A DNA stretch of 64,000 bases from Pseudomonas cremoris (GCF_014230465.1 NZ_JAAXCY010000011.1:259170-323169), one strand, 5' to 3'; numbered from the stretch's first letter, positions 10,595 to 20,642 are shown. The notes: generated from the letters alone by a model not told the origin. Translations and numbers: made by a program.

Positions 10595-11536
10595 GTGTCC
10601 AAGATGATGGTCTTTACGGGGAATGCTAACCCCGATCTGGCTCGACGTGTCGTACGTCAGCTGCATATCCCTCTCGGTGACATCTCTGTCGGTAAATTCT
10701 CCGACGGCGAAATTACAGCCGAGATCAATGAAAACGTCCGCGGTAAAGACGTCTTCATTATTCAGCCGACTTGCGCTCCGACCAACGATAACCTGATGGA
10801 ACTCGTCGTGATGGCTGATGCCTTCCGCCGCTCCTCAGCGACTCGAATCACAGCTGTAATCCCTTACTTTGGTTATGCCCGTCAGGATCGCCGTCCGCGT
10901 TCCGCACGTGTAGCTATCAGCGCGAAAGTCGTTGCTGACATGCTGACCGTGGTAGGTATCGACCGTGTTCTCACGGTTGACCTGCACGCTGACCAAATCC
11001 AGGGGTTCTTCGATATTCCGGTAGATAACATCTACGGCTCCCCAGTATTGGTGGATGACATCGAAGACCAGCGCTTTGAAAACCTGATGATCGTGTCCCC
11101 GGACATTGGTGGCGTCGTGCGTGCACGGGCTGTTGCCAAATCCTTGGGCGTGGACCTCGGGATCATCGACAAACGCCGTGAAAAAGCTAATCACTCTGAA
11201 GTGATGCATATCATCGGTGATGTCGAAGGGCGTACCTGTATTCTGGTTGATGACATGGTCGACACCGCCGGCACCCTGTGCCACGCGGCGAAAGCCTTGA
11301 AAGAGCACGGTGCAGCAAAAGTCTTCGCCTACTGCACACACCCTGTGCTGTCGGGCCGAGCGATCGAGAACATCGAGAACTCCATGCTGGACGAACTGGT
11401 GGTGACCAACACCATCCCGTTGTCCGCTGCAGCTCAAGCCTGTTCGCGTATCCGTCAACTGGATATCGCACCGGTAGTTGCCGAGGCGGTTCGCCGCATC
11501 AGCAATGAAGAATCGATCAGCGCGATGTTCCGTTAA
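10595..11536 (+). CDS. prs: Ribose-phosphate pyrophosphokinase
   Basis: Makes PRPP from ribose-5-phosphate and ATP for nucleotide, histidine and NAD synthesis. The 313-residue protein begins with GTG (read as Met, then [15 protein letters not shown]). It contains the ATP and Mg binding region [18 protein letters not shown] and the PRPP loop [14 protein letters not shown]. It is followed by a strong Rho-independent terminator. Confidence 0.97.
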   Translation: MSKMMVFTGNANPDLARRVVRQLHIPLGDISVGKFSDGEITAEINENVRGKDVFIIQPTCAPTNDNLMELVVMADAFRRSSATRITAVIPYFGYARQDRRPRSARVAISAKVVADMLTVVGIDRVLTVDLHADQIQGFFDIPVDNIYGSPVLVDDIEDQRFENLMIVSPDIGGVVRARAVAKSLGVDLGIIDKRREKANHSEVMHIIGDVEGRTCILVDDMVDTAGTLCHAAKALKEHGAAKVFAYCTHPVLSGRAIENIENSMLDELVVTNTIPLSAAAQACSRIRQLDIAPVVAEAVRRISNEESISAMFR

Positions 11537-11572
11537 GGGTCAAACCTTCGGATTATCCCACTGACGAAAAGC

Positions 11573-11609
11573 GCCCCGCCCCGACATTTTGTTGGGGCGG
11601 GGCTTTTTT
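11573..11609 (+). terminator. Rho-independent terminator after prs
   Basis: A perfect 10-bp GC stem (GCCCCGCCCC paired with GGGGCGGGGC), with an 11-base loop and a run of six T. Confidence 0.92.
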
Positions 11610-11673
11610 GCCCATATCGAGCCAGGCGCTGGTCGCAAACGCCACTCGATGATGGCTATTTTGGAGATACAAA

Positions 11674-12270
11674 ATGACTGACTTTACTCTGAACGCTCAA
11701 GCGCGTACTGACCTGGGGAAAGGTGCGAGCCGCCGCCTGCGTCACGCCGCCAACATCCCTGCTGTTGTTTACGGTGGCAACAAGCCTGCTGAATCCGTAA
11801 CCATCCTGGCCAAAGAAATCGCCAAACTGTTCGAAAACGAAGCTGCCTACAGCCACGTTATCGAGCTGAATGTCGACGGCGCCAAGCAGAACGTCATCGT
11901 TAAAGCGATGCAGCGTCACCCGTCCAAGCAGTTCATCATGCACGCTGACTTCATCCGCGTTGTAGCTGGCCAGAAGCTGACCGCTACCGTGCCTGTACAC
12001 TTCATCGGTGAAGAAGCACCGATCAAGAAAGGCGGCGAGATTTCTCACGTTGTGAACGAAATCGAAGTGACCTGCCTGCCAAAAGACCTGCCTGAGTTCA
12101 TCGAAGTCGACCTGTCGGCCGCTGAAGTTGGCGCCATCATCCACCTGTCCGACCTCAAAGCTCCTAAAGGCGTTGAGTTTGTCGCACTGGCTCACGGTGA
12201 TGACAAAGCTGTTGCCAACGTTCACGCTCCACGCGTTGCTCCAGAAGCTGAAGAAGGCGCTGCAGAGTAA
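11674..12270 (+). CDS. rplY: 50S ribosomal protein L25 (CTC type)
   Basis: Binds 5S rRNA in the large ribosomal subunit. The 198-residue product has the N-terminal L25 domain (starting [20 protein letters not shown]) plus the C-terminal extension of the general-stress CTC type. The last residues are acidic (EAEEGAAE). A TTGGAGA ribosome-binding site precedes the ATG. The gene lies between prs and pth as in other pseudomonads. Confidence 0.96.
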   Translation: MTDFTLNAQARTDLGKGASRRLRHAANIPAVVYGGNKPAESVTILAKEIAKLFENEAAYSHVIELNVDGAKQNVIVKAMQRHPSKQFIMHADFIRVVAGQKLTATVPVHFIGEEAPIKKGGEISHVVNEIEVTCLPKDLPEFIEVDLSAAEVGAIIHLSDLKAPKGVEFVALAHGDDKAVANVHAPRVAPEAEEGAAE

Positions 12271-12437
12271 TTCACTCTGTAATGTCGGAGCTTGAGGAAA
12301 CATCGCGGACCGAAACGTAGCGAGAAAGCGGGCGATAACGCGGCGTTTACTCTTGAGTAAATGATGTAGTGTCGTCCACTTTCGCCGCACACCGGTTCGG
12401 CGATGTTATCCACAACTCCAAAGGAAGGGCCCCTGTC

Positions 12438-13022
12438 GTGACTGCCATTAAACTGATCGTTGGCCTGGGAAATCCAGGCGCCGAATACGAACAGACCCGG
12501 CATAACGCGGGGGCCCTTTTTGTTGAGCGCATCGCCCACGCGCAAGGTGTGAACCTTGTGGCCGATCGCAAATATTTCGGCCTGACCGGGCGCTTCTCGC
12601 ACCAGGGTCAGGATGTTCGTCTATTGATTCCCACCACCTACATGAACCGCAGCGGCCAGGCTGTCGCGGCGCTTGCGGGTTTCTTTCGGATCAAACCCGA
12701 GGAAATCCTGGTGGCCCATGACGAACTGGATCTGCCACCCGGTGTTGCCAAGCTCAAGCTTGGTGGCGGGCATGGTGGGCACAACGGCCTGCGCGACATC
12801 ATCGCGCAGCTGGGTAATCAGAATAATTTCTACCGTCTGCGGCTCGGCATTGGCCACCCAGGCGTTGCCAGTATGGTTTCAAATTTCGTCCTGGGTCGTG
12901 CGCCACGCGCCGAACAGGAAAAACTCGATGCCAGCATCGACTTTGCCCTCGGCGTGCTGCCGGATATCTTCGCCGGTGAATGGAACCGCGCGATGAAAAA
13001 CCTGCACAGCCAGAAGGCCTGA
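12438..13022 (+). CDS. pth: Peptidyl-tRNA hydrolase
   Basis: Recycles peptidyl-tRNAs released from stalled ribosomes. I choose the GTG at 12438, giving 194 residues beginning [16 protein letters not shown], the conserved N terminus; the in-frame ATG at 12369 adds residues unlike the family. The catalytic His is in [12 protein letters not shown], and a second conserved segment is [14 protein letters not shown] perfect DnaA-box sequence TTATCCACA (12406-12414) lies 24 bases upstream of the start. Confidence 0.95.
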   Translation: MTAIKLIVGLGNPGAEYEQTRHNAGALFVERIAHAQGVNLVADRKYFGLTGRFSHQGQDVRLLIPTTYMNRSGQAVAALAGFFRIKPEEILVAHDELDLPPGVAKLKLGGGHGGHNGLRDIIAQLGNQNNFYRLRLGIGHPGVASMVSNFVLGRAPRAEQEKLDASIDFALGVLPDIFAGEWNRAMKNLHSQKA

Positions 13023-13043
13023 CTCTTACCGAGGGGAAACACC

Positions 13044-14144
<1,101 letters not shown>

Positions 14145-14161
14145 GCCACACTGCTGCAAAT

Positions 14162-14191
14162 AAAAAGCCGATGCTCCGCATCGGCTTTTTT
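14162..14191 (+). terminator. Rho-independent terminator after ychF
   Basis: The AAGCCGATGC/GCATCGGCTT stem has a TCC loop and is followed by a T-run. The A-rich side could also serve the other strand. Confidence 0.88.
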
Positions 14192-14194
14192 GTG

Positions 14195-14491
14195 GGCGTT
14201 ATTCCTGAAAATCGACATACACGCACACACTACCAACAAACCCATTAAATAGGTACGATCCAGCTTAATTCAGCCAACTTTCAGACTACCCACTAATACC
14301 TTAAGACTTACCTTACACATCACAAAGCATCTACACACAACTAATATTCACACTTCCTGCAAAGACTGATCTTTCAAAATCACCAGCGACCGAGCACGCA
14401 CGCAAACACAGTGACAACTTTTACCGTTTCCGGTTTACTTTCGACGACTTTACGCCCATGGAAGTTGCAACAATGTAGGAGCAATAGCAAT
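14195..14491 (+). other. AT-rich gene-free leader upstream of rspR
   Basis: About 300 bases without a credible ORF, clearly richer in A and T than the surrounding genes and with few G residues on the plus strand. I see no hrp box or sigma-54 element. It marks the left edge of the rsp remnant and presumably carries the rspR promoter and a long 5' leader. Confidence 0.5.
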
Positions 14492-15433
14492 ATGTCGGCC
14501 GTTAACCAAAACACATTTATTTCCGATATACCATTCATCGATTGCCCTATTATCGAATCTACTGTAAACAACACCGCCCCCCACAACATTGACGTCCTAT
14601 TGCTCGGAGAAACCGGAACGGGCAAGGACACACTCGCGCAGCGCATCCATTGTTTATCCGGACGTAAAGGCAACTTCGTCGCGGTCAATTGTGCCGCTAT
14701 ACCGGAAACCCTCGCCGAGAGCCAATTGTTCGGCGTCAACAGCGGTGCCTACACCGGTGCGGTGCAATCGCGGGCAGGCTTTATAGAGGCCGCCCATCTG
14801 GGCACCCTCTACCTCGATGAAATCGACAGCATGCCGCTGTCGCTTCAAGCCAAGCTGCTGCGGGTGCTGGAATGCCGGGGGGTCGAGCGCCTGGGTTCGA
14901 CTCGGTTCATACGGGTGGATATGCGTGTCATCGCTTCTGCCCAGCAGTCCTTGCATGAGATGGTGGAACGAGGAGCTTTTCGACGTGATCTGTATTTCCG
15001 CCTCAATGTCGTCCATATCCATCTACCCCCTCTGCGGGAGCGTAGAGAGTTCATCATTCCCATGTTCCTGAACATGATTAAACAGGAAGCAGAAGCCTTT
15101 AAGCACCCTCTGCATACGCCCGCTTGCACGCTCCTGCAAGAACTACTGTGCCAGCGATGGCTTGGCAATGTCCGTGAACTTCGCTCAGCCGCCAAGCGCT
15201 ACGTATTGGGCTTGACTCTGTTCCCTGCAAGTGCTGCACCAAACACAAAAAACAACTTGAAAGCACGTCTGCAACAGGTCGAAAGAGTAATGATTGAAGA
15301 GTCGCTGCAGCGCCATGGATATAGTGTCGACAGTGCGGCGGCAGAGTTGGGGGTTGCCCGTCGTACGCTCTACCATCGAATGAAACAACTGGACATATCC
15401 AACCTTGATATCAAACTGAAACCTTCAAACTAA
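14492..15433 (+). CDS. rspR: HrpR/HrpS-like sigma-54 enhancer-binding activator
   Basis: A 313-residue NtrC-class AAA+ activator without a receiver domain, as in HrpR and HrpS of P. syringae. It has Walker A GETGTGKD (residues 39-46), the sigma-54 contacting loop GAYTGA (85-90), Walker B LYLDE (106-110), and a C-terminal Fis-type helix-turn-helix (SVDSAAAELGVARRTLYHRM). The ATG at 14492 follows AGGAG; an earlier ATG in frame adds residues unlike the family. Its expected target is the sigma-54 promoter of rspL at 19748. P. syringae uses the HrpR/HrpS pair, whereas only one activator is present here. The domains look intact. Confidence 0.9.
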   Translation: MSAVNQNTFISDIPFIDCPIIESTVNNTAPHNIDVLLLGETGTGKDTLAQRIHCLSGRKGNFVAVNCAAIPETLAESQLFGVNSGAYTGAVQSRAGFIEAAHLGTLYLDEIDSMPLSLQAKLLRVLECRGVERLGSTRFIRVDMRVIASAQQSLHEMVERGAFRRDLYFRLNVVHIHLPPLRERREFIIPMFLNMIKQEAEAFKHPLHTPACTLLQELLCQRWLGNVRELRSAAKRYVLGLTLFPASAAPNTKNNLKARLQQVERVMIEESLQRHGYSVDSAAAELGVARRTLYHRMKQLDISNLDIKLKPSN

Positions 15434-15502
15434 TATTCAGCCAGCCCACGTCAATGACCCTAACTTCTGAAACATCTAAAAATATATACCCTATATGAAC
15501 GA

Positions 15503-15531
15503 GGAACGATCTGTACTCCATAAACCACCCA
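15503..15531 (+). promoter_or_regulatory. hrp box (RspL/HrpL-type ECF promoter)
   Basis: GGAACG, 16 bases, then CCACCCA matches the hrp-box consensus GGAACC-N15/16-CCACNNA with one mismatch. It lies 92 bases before the small pilin-like gene and should drive it together with the rod gene. Confidence 0.8.
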
Positions 15532-15622
15532 ACATCCGAGTCAGATAGCAACGACTCGTTACGCTGTCGGCGGCGAACAACGCCTTCAGCATTCAAATCA
15601 AACCGTATACAAAGGTGACTGT

Positions 15623-15796
15623 ATGTCCTCTATTCCTTCTGGTGGTGGCACTGGCTCGGCGATCGGCGCTCAAGCAGCATTGGACCAAATCGAGGCAAAA
15701 AAGCTGGCTGACCTCGTTGATAAAACGAAAAAAGGAGCTGAAAACGATAAGGCCGTGGCAATGGCGGGTCTCGTCAAGGGTATTAGGTACCCATAA
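15623..15796 (+). CDS. rspA: Small HrpA-like pilin/needle candidate
   Basis: A 57-residue ORF that begins MSSIPSGGGTGSAIG, continues through a charged alpha-helical stretch (DQIEAKKLADLVDKTKKGAE) and ends in VKGIRYP. Its C terminus resembles the KGISY end of P. syringae HrpA. It lies where hrpA lies in Hrp1 clusters, downstream of an hrp box and before the hrpB homologue. It is about half the usual HrpA length. An AAAGGTGA ribosome-binding site precedes the ATG. Identification as the pilin is inference from position and the short C-terminal match; the gene symbol is tentative. Confidence 0.6.
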   Translation: MSSIPSGGGTGSAIGAQAALDQIEAKKLADLVDKTKKGAENDKAVAMAGLVKGIRYP

Positions 15797-15801
15797 GCAA
15801 C

Positions 15802-15834
15802 TGACCTCCTCAGCTGATCGGGCTGGGGAGGTCA
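15802..15834 (+). promoter_or_regulatory. Stem-loop between pilin and rod genes
   Basis: TGACCTCC pairs perfectly with GGAGGTCA across a 17-base loop that can extend the stem. It starts 5 bases after the pilin stop and has no T-run, so it is more likely an mRNA-stabilising or attenuating hairpin that raises pilin over downstream expression than a full terminator. Confidence 0.6.
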
Positions 15835-15882
15835 TCACTGTCAACACAGGTACTGCAATCGACAGGTTCCAGGGAGTTTCAC

Positions 15883-16248
15883 ATGAACATCACCAACGAG
15901 GGGCTCCCGACAAGCGAGTCCAGTTTTACTCAGGCGGAATCGTCGGTTGCCGTCAACGGAACTTCCGACATCAATTTCTTCAGCGCACAGCTCAACCCTA
16001 CCGGGCAGCCCAACAAGGAAATCCGCCCCGCTGTGTCCGGCAACCTATTTAACATTGGCGCCCCTGAATCGGCTGCGGCAGACAAGCGCGTGAAAAGAGG
16101 AGTACGTGACATGATGCTGAACAAGCGCACCCAAGAAGCCCACGCACTGCCAGAATCACTGGCTGCCGCGAATCTGAATGTGGTGACACGGGTCAAGTTG
16201 CTTAGCCTGCTGGTCAAAGGCGTCGACAAAATCGCCACCATGGGATAG
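15883..16248 (+). CDS. rspB: HrpB-like type III secretion inner rod protein
   Basis: A 121-residue hydrophilic protein whose C terminus (VTRVKLLSLLVKGVDKIATMG) has the hydrophobic/amphipathic helix typical of HrpB/PrgJ-type inner rod subunits. In Hrp1 clusters hrpB lies between hrpA/hrpZ and hrcJ, which agrees with the order here; no hrpZ harpin gene is present. It ends 4 bases before the rscJ fragment. The ORF looks intact, but without the export apparatus the protein has no obvious use. Confidence 0.75.
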   Translation: MNITNEGLPTSESSFTQAESSVAVNGTSDINFFSAQLNPTGQPNKEIRPAVSGNLFNIGAPESAAADKRVKRGVRDMMLNKRTQEAHALPESLAAANLNVVTRVKLLSLLVKGVDKIATMG

Positions 16249-16252
16249 CCGC

Positions 16253-16504
16253 ATGCACTGCTATCTATCCATCACACTCTTTTGTTTATCGGTATTAATG
16301 CTGACGGGTTGCAGTGAGAGCGTGGAGCTCCATCGCCAGCTATCGGAGCAAGAAGCCAACGAAGTGATTGCCGAGTTGGCCGACAAACAGATTCGTGCGC
16401 AAAAGATTCCGGCTAAGGATGGCGTGGTTGTTCAGGTTCGGGCCAGTGACATCGGCCGAGCTGTTCGCACTCTGGAAGCCGTTGGCCTGCCCAAACATGG
16501 TTGA
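16253..16504 (+). pseudogene. rscJ: 5' fragment of T3SS inner-ring lipoprotein gene rscJ
   Basis: Only 83 codons of a gene that normally encodes about 250-270 residues. The signal peptide and lipobox (LMLTGC) and the first periplasmic domain (QLSEQEANEVIAELADKQI, then DIGRAVRTLEAVGLPK) are clear. After Lys81 the frame reads His-Gly-stop, and the DNA becomes the antisense of the rscV 3' end. The breakpoint is at roughly 16494-16500. The protein could still be secreted and lipidated but lacks the second ring domain and membrane anchor. Confidence 0.88.
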
Positions 16505-18485
16505 ACTCTTCCAGTAAAAGGGTCCGCAACGGGCTGCGCAGGTCCTGCGCCACTAGCAGCACGGTCTTGCTTTTGGCACGCAGGGGGAAAGCTTGTTTGA
16601 GCAGGTCGATGAGTACCGCACTGCTGTCGTTGTCGAGAGCAAAGAACACCCCGGTCTGGGTCTGGCGCAAGGCTTCGCGCAGGGTATTTTCGGCCTGGGG
16701 TGACAGCAACCAGGCATGCAAGCCATCGACTTCGCTGTGCTGGTGAAAGATATGTGCCTTGAGGGCAATACGGGCGTAGTCTGCCAGCGCTTCCGGCTCG
16801 CGCTCATGCTGGCCGTACTCGACCAGTGACTCGACAATCAAGCGCACTGCACGCAGTGGCACGCCCTCACTTGCAAGGCGTTGCAGCACAGATGAAAAGC
16901 GCGACAGCGGCATGATGCGTTGTAACTCCTGCACCAACTCAGGCTGGGTTGACTCCAACCAACTGAGGACCGACTTGCTTTCTTGCACGCCCAAAAATTG
17001 CGGGCCGCTGAGCATCATCGCCCGGCTCATGCGCTCAAGGATCAAGGCCTGTGCGGTGAACCGTTCTAGCTGTTCGTCATCAAGCAAGGGGTGGTCCGGT
17101 GCCAACCAGGTCCACTCGTCTTCCTCCCGTGATACCTGCCCCCGGGTGCCCTCTTCTATTTGCGCAGTCAGGGCAGCATGCGCCACCGCCACCCAAGGTC
17201 CGATCGTCGCCTTGAGGACCGGAATTTCATGCACACAAAAGCGCACTTCATCGTCCTCAAGCGTGGGCAAGAACTCGATTTCAAACGCAGGGAGGGTCAA
17301 GCCCAGGTTGGTCACCAGCCCGTTGCGGGTCTGGCGAATACGTTGCACCAACTCGGTTACGACGCGACTGCCGTGCAACCGTGTGGGGAACTGCAGCAGG
17401 TAAGGTCGCGAGGGGTCGAAGGCGCGCAGGTCTTCGTCGCCATTGTCCTGCGGCGCCACGGCGTTGCTGTCCGGCCCTTCAGGCATATCCTGTTTTTTAC
17501 GCGCCTGCGCCAGGTAATACCCCAGCGAACCGGTGACCAGCGCAATGAAAATAAATACCAGCGTGGGCATCCCCGGCAGGGCGGCGAACGCCAGCATGCC
17601 CACCGAGGCAATCATCCAGCTCTTGGGTTCGCTGGTCATTTGCCGGGCGATTTCAGCGCCCATGTTGGTGACGCCACGACGCGCATCCGGTGCGACGCGG
17701 GTGATGATCATGCCAGCCGTCAGAGAAATCAGCAGCGCCGGAATCTGTGCGATCAGGCCATCACCGATGGTCAGTACCGAGTACAACGCCATGGAGTCAG
17801 CAGCGCTCATGTCGTGCTGGAACATACCGGTGGAAAAGCCGCCCAGCAGGTTGATCATTACGATGACCAGGCCGGCAATCGCATCGCCCTTGACGAATTT
17901 CATCGCCCCATCCATGGCGCCGAACAGCTGGCTCTCGCGGGATAACTGCTCTCGCTTGTCCCGTGCCTGCGCGCCATCGATCAGGCCGGCACGCAAATCG
18001 CTGTCGATGGACATCTGCTTGCCGGGCATCGCGTCCAGGCTGAAACGCGCGGCCACTTCGGCCACCCTTTCCGAACCCTTGGTGATTACCAGGAAGTTGA
18101 CGATGGTGAGGATCATGAAGATCACCAGGCCCACCGCCAGGTTGCCGCCCACCACGAAATTTCCGAACGCCTCGACGATATCGCCGGCGTCCTGTTCCAG
18201 CAGGATCAAACGCGTGGTAGCAATCGACAACGCCAGGCGGAACATGGTGGTCAGCAACAAGATCGACGGGAACGACGAAAAGGCCAACGGCCCGGGCAGG
18301 TACAGCGCCAGCACGATCAAGAGGCAGGAAATGCAGATGTTGAGCGCGATCAGAATGTCCACCAACCAGGTGGGCAGCGGCACGATAAACATGAACACAA
18401 TGGCCAGAACCACTACCGCGCCCAGCACTTCGGCGCGTTGCGCCATCTTGAGCAGTACGCGGTTGGCCGTCGCCAGCACTGTCAC
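16413..18485 (-). pseudogene. rscV: T3SS export gate protein RscV with replaced C-terminal tail
   Basis: A 690-residue HrcV/SctV/FlhA-family protein. The N-terminal half has about seven to eight membrane segments and the FHIPEP-type cytoplasmic motifs (GSERVAEVAARFSLDAMPGK). The C-terminal half is the cytosolic ring domain. Native similarity runs to EEFNHV at about residue 664. The last 26 residues are encoded by antisense rscJ DNA, so the true C terminus is lost. It starts with GTG overlapping the rspJ stop (GTGA). The ORF is open and most domains remain, but no other export-apparatus gene is present. I call it a broken gene, though a product could be made. Confidence 0.85.
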
Positions 18486-19555
18486 CCCTCGGCCCTCGAA
18501 TCATCACCAGGGCGCGCGGGGAGTTTCTCTTGGCGCGTGAGCTCATCCATCACCAACAGAACGTTATGCAGCCCTTCCTGACGCCCGCGATTATCGCGCC
18601 ACAGCGCCAACGGCAAACCTTTGAGCATTGGGTAAATCCCGTTGAGCGAGACCAACTGACCTGCGGACGACTCATGGCTCAAGTCACCGGCCAACCGCTG
18701 GACCTCGGCACACGCAATGCCTCCGCTGGCATACCCCAGCAAACGTTGCAACAGCACCACCGCGTCGTGCTCAACCTCGAGGCGCTGAATCAACGACTCA
18801 CAACTGCTCAACACTCCGCTCAAATGCCCGCAGCTTTGCAGCCCCAGCAGCAACGTGCGCAACTTGGCGCCAGGAATCGATGAGGCCTGCGCCGCAATAT
18901 CATCAGCCAAGGCCCGACGCATCACATTGAGCCCGGCTGCAAATTGTTCCCCGCCGTACCCCCCCAGCAGGGCCTGCATCATGGTCGCCAGGGATTGGCG
19001 CACCACCACGCTGGCGTAGTACAAGGCGCGCATTGCCTGACGCTCTTGAGGATCATCCGTAGCAGCCTGCAACGCCATGGCGATGTTCAGGCCAGCCTGG
19101 ATCTCCCGCCTGTAGCGCACCTCCAGCTTGGCCAGGGCATCGCGCGCCAGCGCCGCTTCGGTCTTGCGCACTTCGGCTTCCGCCTGGGCTGTCACCTGCC
19201 GGAGTATCACGTAGGTCCGCGCGGGATCGTTGCCGGTGATTTCCAGGAGTTTGTCGACGCCCGGCTGCTGCAACAGTTGCAGGCGTACACGACGAGAAAT
19301 AGCCGCCAGACTCGCCTGGGCCGGGTGCCCCAATTGATCATAGAGTTGCGATAGCTGCTCGACCGGGGTGATGCGCACGCCCATCGAACGCTGGCCCAGG
19401 GCCTTACTGTTAAACGCCACTTCCTGGCTGAAAAGATTGGCAAGGTCATCGACAACCGGCGCTGCAACCGGCACTTGGGCGCGGGTGGTACCGCTAACGA
19501 CAGGCTGATCCAGGCTTTGCAGCGTTTGCACATCGGGAGTGGATTCAACTTTCAT
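18482..19555 (-). CDS. rspJ: HrpJ/YopN-family T3SS gatekeeper
   Basis: A 357-residue HrpJ homologue (YopN/InvE/MxiC and TyeA-like regions), normally a cytoplasmic and secreted regulator that orders export of translocators and effectors. The N terminus is polar and disordered-looking, and residues from about 60 on are predicted helical (for example QLSQLYDQLGHPAQASLAAI). It is preceded by a nearly perfect hrp box on the minus strand and is followed by rscV with a 4-base overlap, the canonical hrpJ-hrcV order. The reading frame is intact. Confidence 0.85.
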   Translation of the reverse strand: MKVESTPDVQTLQSLDQPVVSGTTRAQVPVAAPVVDDLANLFSQEVAFNSKALGQRSMGVRITPVEQLSQLYDQLGHPAQASLAAISRRVRLQLLQQPGVDKLLEITGNDPARTYVILRQVTAQAEAEVRKTEAALARDALAKLEVRYRREIQAGLNIAMALQAATDDPQERQAMRALYYASVVVRQSLATMMQALLGGYGGEQFAAGLNVMRRALADDIAAQASSIPGAKLRTLLLGLQSCGHLSGVLSSCESLIQRLEVEHDAVVLLQRLLGYASGGIACAEVQRLAGDLSHESSAGQLVSLNGIYPMLKGLPLALWRDNRGRQEGLHNVLLVMDELTRQEKLPARPGDDSRAEG

Positions 19556-19583
19556 GGGCGGGCCAGGACAGGAAGTGTGAGCT

Positions 19584-19612
19584 TGTGTGGCAAGCCTTCC
19601 CGGTTCGGTTCC
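19584..19612 (-). promoter_or_regulatory. hrp box upstream of rspJ
   Basis: On the minus strand GGAACC, 16 bases, CCACACA is an exact match to the hrp-box consensus. It lies about 29 bases before the rspJ start and should be read by RspL. Confidence 0.93.
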
Positions 19613-19747
19613 ATGAATATCAACATTGCCTGAAATATTGAAAAGACCGGCACGGCTTCAGATAGCTGCGTGCAAGCCGTTGCACAAAAATCACCCTTTT
19701 CAAGATATTTATCCTTAGATATCAAAGAGTTATATGTTTTTTTCGCT

Positions 19748-19763
19748 TGGCACAACCAGTGCT
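19748..19763 (+). promoter_or_regulatory. Sigma-54 promoter of rspL
   Basis: TGGCACAACCAGTGCT has GG and GC separated by exactly 10 bases, as required for the -24/-12 elements. It lies 54 bases before the rspL start and is the expected target of RspR. Confidence 0.85.
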
Positions 19764-19816
19764 AAAGGGCTTTGCGTCGACACCATTTCGATAGCGTCTA
19801 CCCTGAGGAAAAAATC

Positions 19817-20368
19817 ATGGATATCCCTATTGGTGCTTTAGCTCACCTTGTTGGCGGCTCGCCTCAATTCATGCTCCACCTGACGGACGACCATCAGAAA
19901 AAACTCCGACGTTTTATCCATAAACGCGTACTCAACCCCGAGGATGCCGACGACATCCTGCAACTGACCTACCTGGAAGCCTGGCGCAGCAGAGATCGCT
20001 TCAGCGGCCAGGCGACACTTAGCACGTGGATGTGCGGCATTGCACAGAACCTGATTCGCAACCACTTTCGGCGGCTGTATGCCAAACCGGTGCACTGCGA
20101 ATTCGATGAGGCCCTGTGGCATGGCCAGGAGGAAAACAACAACTTGGATTGGGAATTCGAGATCAACCGCCGACTGGAAAAAACCCTGATTGCTATCAAG
20201 GGCCTGCCAGTGGAAATGCGCAAAACGTTGTACGCATCGCTTGAAACCGACGGCAGCTACCAGGACACTGCCGACGTGTTGGACATCCCCATTGGAACCG
20301 TGCGCTCACGCCTGTCGCGGGCACGCGAACAACTCAAACGCGCCACCCACAACCCGTTGCATCCGTAA
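19817..20368 (+). CDS. rspL: HrpL-like ECF sigma factor
   Basis: A 183-residue ECF sigma factor of the HrpL type, close to the usual length of 184. The region 2 core is seen in NPEDADDILQLTYLEAWR and TWMCGIAQNLIRNHFRRLY, and region 4 in SYQDTADVLDIPIGTVRSRLSRAREQLK. The ATG at 19817 is preceded by GAGGAAAA; an upstream in-frame start at 19772 is less likely. It directs RNA polymerase to hrp boxes. It diverges from rspJ and has a sigma-54 promoter, so the whole RspR to RspL cascade looks preserved. Confidence 0.92.
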   Translation: MDIPIGALAHLVGGSPQFMLHLTDDHQKKLRRFIHKRVLNPEDADDILQLTYLEAWRSRDRFSGQATLSTWMCGIAQNLIRNHFRRLYAKPVHCEFDEALWHGQEENNNLDWEFEINRRLEKTLIAIKGLPVEMRKTLYASLETDGSYQDTADVLDIPIGTVRSRLSRAREQLKRATHNPLHP

Positions 20369-20558
20369 GCCAGGCCAACCGGCCATTGTTGGGCGGCAGG
20401 GATATCTGCCCAACTTGATGAAGCCGTCGCAACCCCCTCGCTCACCCCGCCACTCGTCGCCCAATCGCCTGTATTTCCTTAAACAGTTGAAAGCGTAGAA
20501 AAATTTTCAATAAAACGCTTGACGCATTGCCGTTCCAAGCGAATAATGCGCGCCACTT

Positions 20559-20635
20559 GGCTACATAGCTCAGTTGGTTAGAGCATAGCATTCATAATGC
20601 TGGGGTCCGGGGTTCAAGTCCCTGTGTAGCCACCA
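20559..20635 (+). tRNA. tRNA-Met (elongator, CAT anticodon)
   Basis: The acceptor stem GGCTACA/TGTAGCC has a true G1-C72 pair, which excludes an initiator tRNA. The D-loop is AGCTCAGTTGGTTAGAGC, the anticodon loop TTCATAA has CAT at 20593-20595, the T-arm is GGGGTTCAAGTCCC, and CCA is encoded. It lies immediately right of the rsp remnant. Confidence 0.95.
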
Positions 20636-20642
20636 AGTACTA

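Noticed and set aside
15615..16052. 145-residue plus-strand ORF across the pilin and rod genes
   Set aside because: Overlaps both rsp ORFs in another frame; the smaller ORFs have better ribosome-binding sites, family-like ends and the expected order.
17533..18540. 335-residue plus-strand ORF opposite rscV
   Set aside because: Ser/Thr/Met-rich translation of the antisense of the rscV membrane half; no ribosome-binding site or family features.
14195..20560. Direct repeat of the tRNA-Met 3' end flanking the rsp remnant
   Set aside because: Only a loose match (GTGTAAGCCACAC at the end of ychF) was seen; it is too short and imperfect to call an attachment site.
20559..20635. Initiator tRNA or tRNA-Ile2
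   Set aside because: The acceptor stem has a G1-C72 pair, which excludes an initiator, and overall it matches the elongator Met tRNA; tRNA-Ile2 was judged less likely from the body sequence.
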